A stretch of DNA of 40,031 bases from Candidatus Omnitrophota bacterium (lineage in GTDB: Bacteria; Omnitrophota; Gorgyraeia; Gygaellales; Profunditerraquicolaceae): the NCBI GenBank assembly GCA_028716705.1, contig JAQUPI010000011.1, positions 1 through 40,031 of the forward strand, given 5' to 3'. Made by a program: the position numbers and the translations under genes. The stretch's first letter is position 1; each line of letters opens with the position of its first letter. Below the pieces are notes generated by a model that was given only the letters and a program-made list of their open reading frames with translations, ran no database searches and was not told the DNA's origin. Shown here one piece after another: positions 17,015-25,291 of this stretch.

Positions 17015-17923
17015 CTAACCGGAAGAGAGCAAAACGATCCTCCCGTCATCTAAAACTTCTATGCCGGATTCGCGGGTTACGGGTGCAGGCCTGGAAAATT
17101 TATCGGTTTCAAGCGCTTTGCCCAGATCAAAGGTAAGGATCAGATCATATATTCCTTTGGAAATACGCTCCCTGCACGCGGCGCTCAATCCGGCCGCGTC
17201 TCCGGGGAAGGTATAAACGTCGTTGAATTCCCCCCTGGCGTAAACCATCCCGGCCTTATCCATCACGGCGAAGGTGCCGCCGCAGGTAATATCAACATTC
17301 CCGGTATTTTTGAAATCCATTTCTATGCGGCTTGCGCCCTGTCCCGCGGGAGCCACCTTAAGGTTGTCAATGAGCGCTTTTCTTGTGATCGTGCCCTCCG
17401 GCTCAATATAAAATAAAGTTGCCACTCTTATCACGATATTCATCCCCGCGGAGAACTCTTTCTGAGCCTCCTCCATCCTGCCGAACAGGCTTTCAAAAAA
17501 CATCGCGGCATAATGGCCGCCGCTCGCGCCTTCGGGGACATTGACCGAATAATTCACTTTCTGCCTGCTGAAGGGAGCGAGCGTAAACTCAGAAGGCGAG
17601 AATCTTATCCAGGGAACAGCTGATGATGTATTGATTTCGGCCGGAGAGAATTCTTTTGTGCCGTCCGCCGCGGGAAGATACCGCCAGCCTTCCAGATATA
17701 CGCGCATCTGCCTGGGCTCGGGGGTGGTATTTTCCACGATTATCTCTCCGTAACCGGTCCGTCCGGGGGGAATAGAAAGCCTGATCTTGGATTTATTGAT
17801 GGAGGGTAGTTCTACCGCGGAAGCTTTACCTTGAATGGAAAAAAGAAGGAATAAGGCGAAAAACAGCTGTCGGGAGGACGCGTTAAAAATGCGTGTCGAG
17901 CCCCTCGGCATAAGGCTTTTCAT
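17015..17923 (-). CDS. Periplasmic fimbrial-chaperone-like protein
   Basis: A 302-residue exported protein with a long N-terminal signal region (hydrophobic core about 19-35, cleavage near ASA-VEL). The first domain (about 42-160) is an immunoglobulin-like fold of the PapD/DUF916 type: RLSIPPGRTGYGEIIVENTT, then PWIRFSPSEFTLAPFSRQKV and PEGASGGHYAAMFFES. A second beta domain (about 165-285) follows. It lies 21 bases after the fibre-subunit gene and immediately before the outer-membrane barrel, the order expected of a chaperone-outer membrane assembly pair. No strong ribosome site is visible, which suggests coupling to the subunit gene. Confidence 0.7.
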   Translation of the reverse strand: MKSLMPRGSTRIFNASSRQLFFALFLLFSIQGKASAVELPSINKSKIRLSIPPGRTGYGEIIVENTTPEPRQMRVYLEGWRYLPAADGTKEFSPAEINTSSAVPWIRFSPSEFTLAPFSRQKVNYSVNVPEGASGGHYAAMFFESLFGRMEEAQKEFSAGMNIVIRVATLFYIEPEGTITRKALIDNLKVAPAGQGASRIEMDFKNTGNVDITCGGTFAVMDKAGMVYARGEFNDVYTFPGDAAGLSAACRERISKGIYDLILTFDLGKALETDKFSRPAPVTRESGIEVLDDGRIVLLSSG

Positions 17924-17944
17924 TTTCTAACAGTTATCCCTGAT

Positions 17945-18538
17945 TTAAGGAGAAAGCGTCAGGGTTATGGTACCTTCGTACGTACCGGTTGGCTTGGAAG
18001 TGGTGATCACGCTTACGCCTGAGGCGTCTTCGGATCCGCCGGCGATAGAATAGTAGATCCTTAATCGCGCGCCTGTAAGTTCTGACGCCTGGATAGCCGG
18101 CCTGGACTTCGCGGTTTGATAGCTGATAAAACTATTGGAGGCCAGGGGAGTTTCCTGGTTATCGGCATTTGCCACTTTTACGAACTTTACATTGGTATTG
18201 CTGTTCAAATTAGCCGTTCCGTTGGCAAAATCAGTCGCGGAGTGGGTGATCGTCCATCCGGATTTATTGGAAACGACAGGCGCGTCTATCACAAAATAAG
18301 CGTTCGACCTGTAAACATTATCCGAACCCTTGGTAAGCTCCCCAAAATCTATACCCTGCCCCAAAAGGTCGGCAATGGGAGTCCAGGAACTGCCGACGAT
18401 CTTGTTCAGCGCCACATTCAGCTGATGCACTTCTTCTATGCTGGCGGATATTCTTACGGTTGTTGCGGCAAAGACCAGGGAAACAGTGCCGAAGATGAAT
18501 ACGGAGACCGCGGCTGGGAATAAGGCCCTCTTTTTCAT
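17945..18538 (-). CDS. Putative fibre (pilin-like) subunit
   Basis: A 197-residue secreted beta-rich protein. Signal peptide (MKKRALFPAAVSVFIFGTVS, cleavage near VFA-ATT), then a Ser/Thr/Asn-rich mature chain without Cys, ending in the strand GTYEGTITLTLSP. That closing pattern is typical of chaperone-assembled surface subunits. It is the first gene of the subunit-chaperone-barrel set, behind a GGAGGG ribosome site and a 160-base gap containing a large inverted repeat. Its size suits a major subunit. No named family is certain. Confidence 0.62.
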   Translation of the reverse strand: MKKRALFPAAVSVFIFGTVSLVFAATTVRISASIEEVHQLNVALNKIVGSSWTPIADLLGQGIDFGELTKGSDNVYRSNAYFVIDAPVVSNKSGWTITHSATDFANGTANLNSNTNVKFVKVANADNQETPLASNSFISYQTAKSRPAIQASELTGARLRIYYSIAGGSEDASGVSVITTSKPTGTYEGTITLTLSP

Positions 18539-18601
18539 TGTCCCTCCTTTTCCCGCGGCCTGAGAACTTAATTTATGAGTTTTGGCGCAGTTTTTTCTGA
18601 T

Positions 18602-18682
18602 AGCGGGAATGATCGGCTGCTGCGTACTTTCTTATACATAAATTACAACAAGTACTCCGAATTACACTGACCGAATCCCGCT
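18602..18682. repeat. 80-base imperfect inverted repeat before the fibre-subunit gene
   Basis: Outer arms AGCGGGA (18602-18608) and TCCCGCT (18676-18682), a second helix TCGG/CCGA, and an inner helix GTACTT (18624-18629)/AAGTAC (18650-18655). As minus-strand RNA this would be a nested structure starting about 20 bases after the upstream stop. It could be a terminator-like element, a structured leader or an operator. No riboswitch family was recognised. Confidence 0.5.
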
Positions 18683-18702
18683 TTTTATTGACTTTTTTCG
18701 TT

Positions 18703-20088
18703 TTATATTTCTAAAAGAGAGTAAGTGACGTTGGTTGAATAATCTCCGGCAGGCGCTTTTTCCGGGGCGCTTAATTCATATACCACCTTAAATCTGTCTG
18801 ACGAACCTTTTTCATCGGAAATGAATAAGGTACGGGTGCCCGTTTTCATTTGGGTTTTATCCGTAAAACTCAATTTGCCCTTGGTCTTAAGGTCCTGGGT
18901 GTAAAAAGTAAAGAAATCATCCGGTATTACGCTGCCCTCTCTCCCTCTCAATCCGGAATAAACTTCCTGGGTGACCTGATATTTCTTCCCGAGGTTGGTC
19001 TCTATCTCTATGGTGATCTCATTGCTCTTAGGCGGGTCATTCGGCTTTAAACCAAGGAATTCTATGGTATATTTCTGGTCCTGCGGTATTACTTTTAGTT
19101 CAAAGACAGGGTCTATCCGGACTTCAAATTCGAGCGTTTCTATTCTAGCCTCCAACCCCTGTTCCTCCAATATGTATTCGATCTTCGAACGGTATCTTCC
19201 CGCCCTTTGCCCGGAAAAGTCCCCGCCCAAAGAGTAATTTAATAACAAAGTCGCGTCTGCTTCTCCGGAAGGGCCGGAAGAATAGATATGTTGGGGCGAA
19301 CTCGCTAAAGGAGTGATCTGGCCCGCGGCAGTCCCGGCTGAGGCTCCGGAGACGATAAAAACTATCGCTGCCTCATCCAGTTTTTGCCCTTCCGCGGACT
19401 CGAAAGGCGTCTGCAAAAATTGTTTTATTTTGAACGGCTTTTCAAATTTTGCGTTAAATTTAATAGCCACGGGAGACGATCTTTCTTGTCCCCCAGGATC
19501 CAGGATGACCTGTTTGAAACCAAGCGGGTTTGAGATCTCAATTAAGGGCTTATCGGCGCTTGTTCTCTTTACGCTTATCTGCACCTCTAATATCTGTGTT
19601 ACCTGCTCCCTTTGAGACCCTATCGGCCTCAAAACAAATCCTATCCTTCCGAAATAATCGCCCGGCTCGATCTCTTCAGGCCGGTTTACGCCGTAGATCA
19701 AAACAAAACTGTCCTGGTTCCCAGCGTTGTCTGAAACATATAAAAGCTCTTCCTGCCTTACGGGCATATCTCCTGTAGATACGCGCAGGTCCCCGAAACG
19801 GTTCGTCCCGGGCACGGCGCGAAAAACAAGGTTATCCTGAATGGACAGCCCGGGCTTATTCCTGCTTTCTAATGGCTGCACGATCCTCTGAGTCAGCTCG
19901 TAACGGGTAGAAACGTCGGATACAACGGACAGCCTAACGCCCCTGTACTGGTTAACGTTGTCTAACTCCAATCTGTTGGTGCCGCCTTCCGTGAGTGTAT
20001 AGGAAAGGTCGAAAATATCCGCGCGAGCCGGGGAGAGGGAATTCTGAAAGAAAAAAAGGAAAAAAATAAAGGATATAATTTTAAGCAT
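18703..20088 (-). CDS. Secreted protein of the fibre cluster
   Basis: A 461-residue exported protein of unknown family. It has a very hydrophobic signal peptide (MLKIISFIFFLFFFQNSLSP, cleavage near ARA-DIF) and at least two similar beta domains: both the first half and the C-terminal part contain a segment of the type LFISDEKGSSDRFKVVYEL / LYVSDNAGNQDSFVLIYGV followed by a P-G-DY pattern. No Cys is present. The repeated layout resembles a multi-domain adhesin or tip component, and the gene precedes the subunit-chaperone-barrel set. Its start overlaps the malQ stop by eight bases, so it is also the end of the malQ operon. A scaffold role is an alternative. Confidence 0.6.
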   Translation of the reverse strand: MLKIISFIFFLFFFQNSLSPARADIFDLSYTLTEGGTNRLELDNVNQYRGVRLSVVSDVSTRYELTQRIVQPLESRNKPGLSIQDNLVFRAVPGTNRFGDLRVSTGDMPVRQEELLYVSDNAGNQDSFVLIYGVNRPEEIEPGDYFGRIGFVLRPIGSQREQVTQILEVQISVKRTSADKPLIEISNPLGFKQVILDPGGQERSSPVAIKFNAKFEKPFKIKQFLQTPFESAEGQKLDEAAIVFIVSGASAGTAAGQITPLASSPQHIYSSGPSGEADATLLLNYSLGGDFSGQRAGRYRSKIEYILEEQGLEARIETLEFEVRIDPVFELKVIPQDQKYTIEFLGLKPNDPPKSNEITIEIETNLGKKYQVTQEVYSGLRGREGSVIPDDFFTFYTQDLKTKGKLSFTDKTQMKTGTRTLFISDEKGSSDRFKVVYELSAPEKAPAGDYSTNVTYSLLEI

Positions 20089-21901
20089 TTTTCTTTGAGC
20101 CCTCGGCGCGGCCTGAGGAGATCACGGCCTCTTCGAGGGAACTTGTCACTTTGTGTTTAATCAATTTTTCCAGGGGAAGGGGTATGGTCAATGACCAGTT
20201 GTCCTCATTTATAGTCCCCGGTTTATTTATCCTGTATTTATAAGGGTCTCCTTTTAGCAAACCGGCCAGGCTCAACCAGTCAAAAATAGAGTGGATGCAG
20301 AATATCGCCCGCGATTCAAAGGTCAAATTAAACACGGCCTTTATGAGTTCATTTTCCGCGTTCTCCTGTAAGGGCCCTTTCATCTTTAATTGCTTCCAAA
20401 GTTTTTCTTTTTCGCCATATGTGTTCTCATACATATCGATGAGATCCCATATCTGGTCCCGCGGCCGGCCAAGCATCCCCGCCAAATAATCTACCGAATC
20501 CACGCTATCCAGCCAGCGCAGCCTTCCGTGCCGCGAACGGGCCGGATCGAATAGTTTCATTTTGATCCCGGAGAAATCTATCCCCTTTTCCGAGCATTTT
20601 CTCATAAAAAGCCCCTCATCAACCGTTCCGGCTTCGTTCTCCCACCATGCCGGCCAGATCGTGGTATCATGCGTGGAGAGCATAGTAACGGAAAGCAGCC
20701 GGTAATCGGCGGGGCCGATAAAGTCGTGTTTTACCTTCCAGTCCTTTACCCAGCGCTGGACGTCATTGCCAGGTATCCCGAATTCTTCCAATGCCCGGGT
20801 GCACACGATCGGGATCATCCCCAGGTCCTCGGCGCAAAAAAGCATCCCGGTATTATTCTGCATTACCGTTAATATCTTCCTGCCGTGTTCATCCCATTTG
20901 TCTTCTTGTTGAGGATCAAAGAAACCATGTAACCCCTGGTTCTCCGCGGGATCGCTATATGGCACGCTCCAAATACGGAAGAGCCCTACTACATGGTCTA
21001 TCCTCAAAATATCGTAGAATTGCTCTGCGGTCTTGAGTTTCTCTATAAGATACCTGTAACCATCGGAGGCTACCTTATCCCAATTGTATGTAGGCATCCC
21101 CCAACGCTGGCCTTTAGAGCTGTACATATCCGGAGGGGCGCCTGCTTCCAGTTCCAACTTGAAAAACTCAGGATGCGCCCAGACATCCGCGCTGTCCCTG
21201 GAAACAAGCAGGGGCAGGTCGCCTTTAAAATATATTTTACGCTCATTGGCGTATTTTTTCGCCTCTTTCAGTTGTTCGCAAAGCTGCCATTGAAGCCAAA
21301 TTTCGAAGAAAAATTCCTCTTCGCGCTCTTTCCGGAAAGCCTCAAGCCGCCCTGGGAGGCGTTCCTTGAATTCCTCCGGCCACTCATACCAGGGCTTGCC
21401 TTGATGAGACTCCTTGATCACCTTGTATAACGCGAAATCCTCGGCCCAATAACTGTTCTCATGAATAAACTTCTCTATATTTTTACGGGCGCTGCGGTCA
21501 GCGGAGAATAAAGTACGCAGCGCCTGAATTTTCTTCTCTCTTATCTTGTAATCAACATGAGGCCTGCCGGCGGGAAATTCCCGCCTCAATTTCTTGGCCT
21601 CGGCGGTTTTTCCCAAATAGGCGTACACCGGTTCCAGGGCAAATGAGCTTATGGAGTCGTAGGGGCAGGAAAGCGGGCCCAGCGCGTTCAATGGCAAAAG
21701 CTGAATGATCGAGTTTTTTCCCGCCCCTAACCAATCCGTCAACAATTTCAGGTCGTGAAAATCCCCTATCCCGCAGCTTTCTTTGGAATAGACCGAAAAT
21801 AAGGGGGCCAATATACCGGCGCGTTTTCTTGCCCCCGCCCTCTCCCATTTTTCTTTGGAGAGGGTCTTGGAAAGGAACTCCTTTATATTTTTATCATTCA
21901 T
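20081..21901 (-). CDS. malQ: 4-alpha-glucanotransferase (GH77, amylomaltase)
   Basis: A 606-residue cytoplasmic glycogen/maltodextrin enzyme that moves glucan chains between acceptors. GH77 signatures are GIGDFHDL and QLLPLNALGP near the N-terminus, the nucleophile region DILRIDHVVGLFRIW (Asp), the acid/base region FCAEDLGMIP (Glu), and LSTHDTTIWPAWW (the third Asp). Its ATG overlaps the doxX stop (ATGA) and its end overlaps the secreted-protein gene. No other glycogen gene is in the window, so its place in an operon with membrane redox genes is odd. Confidence 0.93.
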   Translation of the reverse strand: MNDKNIKEFLSKTLSKEKWERAGARKRAGILAPLFSVYSKESCGIGDFHDLKLLTDWLGAGKNSIIQLLPLNALGPLSCPYDSISSFALEPVYAYLGKTAEAKKLRREFPAGRPHVDYKIREKKIQALRTLFSADRSARKNIEKFIHENSYWAEDFALYKVIKESHQGKPWYEWPEEFKERLPGRLEAFRKEREEEFFFEIWLQWQLCEQLKEAKKYANERKIYFKGDLPLLVSRDSADVWAHPEFFKLELEAGAPPDMYSSKGQRWGMPTYNWDKVASDGYRYLIEKLKTAEQFYDILRIDHVVGLFRIWSVPYSDPAENQGLHGFFDPQQEDKWDEHGRKILTVMQNNTGMLFCAEDLGMIPIVCTRALEEFGIPGNDVQRWVKDWKVKHDFIGPADYRLLSVTMLSTHDTTIWPAWWENEAGTVDEGLFMRKCSEKGIDFSGIKMKLFDPARSRHGRLRWLDSVDSVDYLAGMLGRPRDQIWDLIDMYENTYGEKEKLWKQLKMKGPLQENAENELIKAVFNLTFESRAIFCIHSIFDWLSLAGLLKGDPYKYRINKPGTINEDNWSLTIPLPLEKLIKHKVTSSLEEAVISSGRAEGSKKNA

Positions 21902-22293
21902 AGGTTTTTAATAATGCCGTATCTTCCCGCGCCTGACATTATCAAGGCCAGGCAGACGCAGGCGATAATAAAGGTATATTCGAACCCCCCGGCTTGAAGG
22001 AAGAACCCCTTGCCCGCGTGCACTTTTAAAGCTGCGGTAGCGATCAATACCAATAAAAGCGCCGCCGCGATTTTTGTGTAAAATCCGAGGATAAGACACA
22101 GCCCTCCCAAAAGTTCTACAGAAGCCGCCATGTAAGCCAAGGGCACAGCGGGCAGGATCTTTAAACTCTCCAGAAACTGAGAAAACCCCGGGATCCCGGG
22201 GCCTCCAAACATGCCAAAGGCTTTCTGGGCGCCGTGAGCCATAAACATTATCCCTAAACCAAGGCGTAAAATCAAAATTGCCAGATCCGTCAT
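21898..22293 (-). CDS. DoxX family membrane protein
   Basis: A 131-residue inner-membrane protein with four predicted helices. DoxX features are the start LAILILRLGLGIMFMAHGAQ, the loop FGMFGGPGIPGFSQFLE, and the helix ASVELLGGLCLILGFYTKIAAAL. The start overlaps the oxidoreductase stop (AAATGA) with GGAGG six bases upstream. DoxX proteins are linked with membrane quinone or thiol redox; here it follows an NDH-2-like oxidoreductase and a prenyltransferase, which fits a quinone-associated role (inference). Confidence 0.88.
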   Translation of the reverse strand: MTDLAILILRLGLGIMFMAHGAQKAFGMFGGPGIPGFSQFLESLKILPAVPLAYMAASVELLGGLCLILGFYTKIAAALLLVLIATAALKVHAGKGFFLQAGGFEYTFIIACVCLALIMSGAGRYGIIKNL

Positions 22294-23420
22294 TTCGCAC
22301 CTCCCTGTAATAGGTCTTTTATTACTCCCAATTTATTCTTTAAACCCAGCGACCTGTAAATACACATGCAAAAATGCAGCAAAGTCGCCGGGCCTCCGGT
22401 AACTTTCATCCCCAATATGTTCCCGCAGGAGTTATTATTTGCCATCGGCACTATGAAGCCGAGGTCGATGGGCTTGTATTTCAGAAGGCCTTTGCCCTTT
22501 ATGTTCCTGATTATATTTTCCGCCGCGGATAAAGCCTGATATATGGAAAATTGTACCGCCATCCTTAAGAATGCCTTTTTATGCAAAACATTGGCGCAGT
22601 CACCCGCGATAAAACAATTATCCCTCAATCTGAGGAATTCATCAACTTTTATTCTCCCCTGGGGGTTCTTTTCCGCGTTTATCTTCTGTACAAAATCCGC
22701 GGTACGCACTCCCGCGGCCCAGATAAGCATGGCATTACCAAAGGACTCTTTTGAAGACAAAGAAACAGTATCGCCGTCCGCCTTTTCTATAGCGGTGTTC
22801 ACAAGGATATCTATACCCAGATCCTTTAAGTTCTTAACAGCGTACCTTTTCATCCATTCGGGTAACTGCCCTAAGATGGAAGGGGCGCGTTCGACTAAAA
22901 TTATCCTCTTTTTGATAAGCCTTTTTCTAAGATATACTTTTGCGGCGGTAGCGATCTCTACACCGGTATATCCTCCTCCCGTAACCAAGAGAGTGTCAAA
23001 ATCATCCCTCCCCAGCCTTTTATAAATGACCCCTGCGTCCTTTACGTCGTCCAGCTTATAGGCGTTTGCCTGTATTTCGTTATTCCCATAAAAGTTTGTC
23101 TGTGATCCGCTGCATATGATCAAATAATCGTAGCCCAGGCTTCTTTGAGAACAAGAAACGGTATTGTTCTCAAGGTCAACGGACCTCACTTCCTCATTTA
23201 TGAAATCAAACCCCAGGCCGCGGCTTAATTCGCTAATAGGATAAGCCAAGTATCCGGGGTCTATATCCCTGCTGATGACATCAGGCAGCATAGGGAGAAA
23301 ATCGAAAGTCCCCTTTTTATCTATAACCGTGACTTCCACGGCTTTCCCGAAGGAACATAATTTCTTCGCCGCGAAAACCCCCGCGAAACCGCACCCGATG
23401 ACGATTATTTTCTTCTTCAT
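22290..23420 (-). CDS. NDH-2-like FAD-dependent NADH dehydrogenase
   Basis: A 376-residue two-dinucleotide-fold flavoprotein of the type II NADH dehydrogenase / sulfide:quinone reductase superfamily. It shows an FAD motif IGCGFAGVFAA (residues 7-17), the strand YDYLIICSGS, an NADH motif LVTGGGYTGVEIA, and the late FAD motif CFIAGDCANV. The C-terminal part (LLHFCMCIYRSLG) is amphipathic and may dock on the membrane. No paired active-site cysteines typical of SQR are evident, so NDH-2 is preferred. The operon with UbiA and DoxX suggests electron delivery to a quinone pool. Confidence 0.85.
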   Translation of the reverse strand: MKKKIIVIGCGFAGVFAAKKLCSFGKAVEVTVIDKKGTFDFLPMLPDVISRDIDPGYLAYPISELSRGLGFDFINEEVRSVDLENNTVSCSQRSLGYDYLIICSGSQTNFYGNNEIQANAYKLDDVKDAGVIYKRLGRDDFDTLLVTGGGYTGVEIATAAKVYLRKRLIKKRIILVERAPSILGQLPEWMKRYAVKNLKDLGIDILVNTAIEKADGDTVSLSSKESFGNAMLIWAAGVRTADFVQKINAEKNPQGRIKVDEFLRLRDNCFIAGDCANVLHKKAFLRMAVQFSIYQALSAAENIIRNIKGKGLLKYKPIDLGFIVPMANNNSCGNILGMKVTGGPATLLHFCMCIYRSLGLKNKLGVIKDLLQGGAK

Positions 23421-24316
23421 AAGACCACGCTTAATATCAAGATAACAGTTACCAGGTTATGCACGAGGATAGTGAGTTTGGATGAGCGTATATAACCTTC
23501 TTTGGAAGATGATCCTTTTAAAATACGCGCCGCCTTGATAGCGGGAAAAAGCAATATAAACGAAAGTATCGCCGTCTTGCCTATAAACCCCTTCGCGATC
23601 CCCGCGGCTATGGAGATAAACGCGCAGGAGATCAAAAGGGCATATATTATGTACGATCTTCTCTCCCCCAGAAAACTGACCCAGGTTAGCTTTCCCGATG
23701 CCGTGTCCTGGTTATAATCCGGTACCTCATTGGCGAAAAGCACGGCGGTGATCAAAAAACCTACCGGCAAAGACACCACCAAGCTTTTGACGTCCGGGAA
23801 AATCCTGGTTTGAATGAAATATCCGCCCATGACCAGCGCGGGGCCGAAAAGGATAAAGATCACCGCCTCGCCCATCCTTCTATAAGCGAGCTGCAGGGGC
23901 CTCGCCGAATATGACCAGGCGAAAAACATTATCGCCGAATAAATAAAAAGGATCGAAGGGTCCTTAAGATTCCAGGATAAAAGGGAAATTAAGACCGCGG
24001 CAAGCAAAGCGAAGGCCGCCAGAAAAATAAAATAAAAGTTCTCCGAGAATACTCCTTCCTGTATGAGTTTTGACCCTCCGAAGAATTTATAAAATTTTTT
24101 ATCCTTCCAGTCCAGACCGCTCTTTGAATCCGCCCAATCATTCGTAAGGTTAGCGCTTAAATGCGTAAAGGTTACGGCAAAAAAACCCAGTGAAAAATTC
24201 ATAAGATCAAAACGCTCCCTGGCCAGCAGTGAACCTAAGACAAATGGAAGCGCGCTCGCCGGTAAGAACGCCGACCTTAACGCCCTGACGAAATATTTAA
24301 CTCTTATTTTCAGCAT
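23417..24316 (-). CDS. UbiA family prenyltransferase (MenA-like)
   Basis: A 299-residue inner-membrane enzyme with about nine helices. The two Asp-rich motifs of the family are visible: NLTNDWADSKSGLD (about residues 57-70) and NEVPDYNQD (about 196-204). Overall it resembles MenA-type 1,4-dihydroxy-2-naphthoate prenyltransferases more than UbiA or heme O synthase, but substrate choice cannot be read from the sequence. The ATG overlaps the TPR gene stop and its own stop overlaps the NDH-2-like gene. With the latter it suggests menaquinone-type respiration. Confidence 0.85.
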   Translation of the reverse strand: MLKIRVKYFVRALRSAFLPASALPFVLGSLLARERFDLMNFSLGFFAVTFTHLSANLTNDWADSKSGLDWKDKKFYKFFGGSKLIQEGVFSENFYFIFLAAFALLAAVLISLLSWNLKDPSILFIYSAIMFFAWSYSARPLQLAYRRMGEAVIFILFGPALVMGGYFIQTRIFPDVKSLVVSLPVGFLITAVLFANEVPDYNQDTASGKLTWVSFLGERRSYIIYALLISCAFISIAAGIAKGFIGKTAILSFILLFPAIKAARILKGSSSKEGYIRSSKLTILVHNLVTVILILSVVL

Positions 24317-25203
24317 TAATTCATACCTCCCGGACAGATAAAATTACATAAGCCCTGTTTATTGTCAAGCGCCAACTCGTTACCCGGGTCGATACTCAGC
24401 GCTTGGTTTAAATACATATCGTATTTAGGCCGGTCTCCTTTAAGCTTATAAACCTGCGCAAGCCTCACATGAGCGTCGGCTAAAAAAGGATCGGCCTTGA
24501 TCGCCGCTTCAAGGTGCGCCTGAGCCTTATTTAAAGACCCGCCCGCTATAGGCGGAGCCAAAAGGTAAAAACTACCCAGGCCGAACTGCACCTCGGCAGA
24601 TCCCGGAGACAGCTTCTCGGCTATCCTTAAATTCCTTAGGATTACCGTTCCGTGCACCAGTTTCGAAAGAATCCCTCCGTAATAAGCGAGCATACCTTTG
24701 GCCCCGGAAGATATAAGATATGCGCGCGTACGGTTGCTTAGATCAACACCTTGCCCCTGTTTTATTATCTTATTTGAAAGTTCCAGAGCGCCCTGGAAAT
24801 CACGGAGGCTATATTTCAGGTAGGCGAGGCTGATATAGGCGGGATAAAATCCAGGATCGGACTGGATAATTTCGTTTAACGCTTTTTGAGAGGCATCGTG
24901 CCGGTGCTTTCGGCGGGCTACTTCTGCCAGTCCCCATTTAGCCTCCGTCAATTGAGGCCGCAGGCCGGATATTTTCCTGAACGTATCTTCGGCTTCCTGA
25001 TCTCTATGCAGGTTCAGATAAATCAAAGCCAGGGTATAGCTGGACTCAACTGAAGAAGGATTATCTCCCAGGTCTGCCTTAATCTGCTCAAGAGTATTTT
25101 TATCGGCTTGCGCATGCAGGCGCCTCCAATCCAAAGCGAAAGTGTCTCCCCCCGTAAATAAAAAAATGACAATCGTTAAAATTGCCATTCTCTTAAAGCC
25201 CAT
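24316..25203 (-). CDS. Exported TPR protein
   Basis: A 295-residue protein with an N-terminal signal sequence (MGFKRMAILTIVIFLFTGGD, cleavage near TFA-LDW) and several tetratricopeptide repeats, for example SSYTLALIYLNLHRDQEAEDT, TEAKWGLAEVARR and AYISLAYLKYSLRDFQGALEL. The region GSFYLLAPPIAGGSLNKA resembles TRAP-associated TatT-like proteins. First gene of the overlapping TPR - ubiA - NDH-2 - doxX - malQ operon. The function is unknown; periplasmic scaffolding is likely. Confidence 0.8.
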   Translation of the reverse strand: MGFKRMAILTIVIFLFTGGDTFALDWRRLHAQADKNTLEQIKADLGDNPSSVESSYTLALIYLNLHRDQEAEDTFRKISGLRPQLTEAKWGLAEVARRKHRHDASQKALNEIIQSDPGFYPAYISLAYLKYSLRDFQGALELSNKIIKQGQGVDLSNRTRAYLISSGAKGMLAYYGGILSKLVHGTVILRNLRIAEKLSPGSAEVQFGLGSFYLLAPPIAGGSLNKAQAHLEAAIKADPFLADAHVRLAQVYKLKGDRPKYDMYLNQALSIDPGNELALDNKQGLCNFICPGGMN

Positions 25204-25262
25204 TGTTCACCCCTGAAGTTGCGGCTGGCTTAAATTATAATGCGGGCCCTTAGTGGTAAATT

Positions 25263-25291
25263 ATTTTACTATTTATTTTTCGGCGTGTCAA
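25263..25291 (-). promoter_or_regulatory. Sigma-70 promoter of the TPR-ubiA-malQ operon
   Basis: Minus strand TTGACA (25286-25291), 17 bases, TAAAAT (25263-25268). The -35 box overlaps the nadE stop codon. A second TATAAT (25234-25239) lies closer to the gene but has no -35 partner. Confidence 0.8.
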
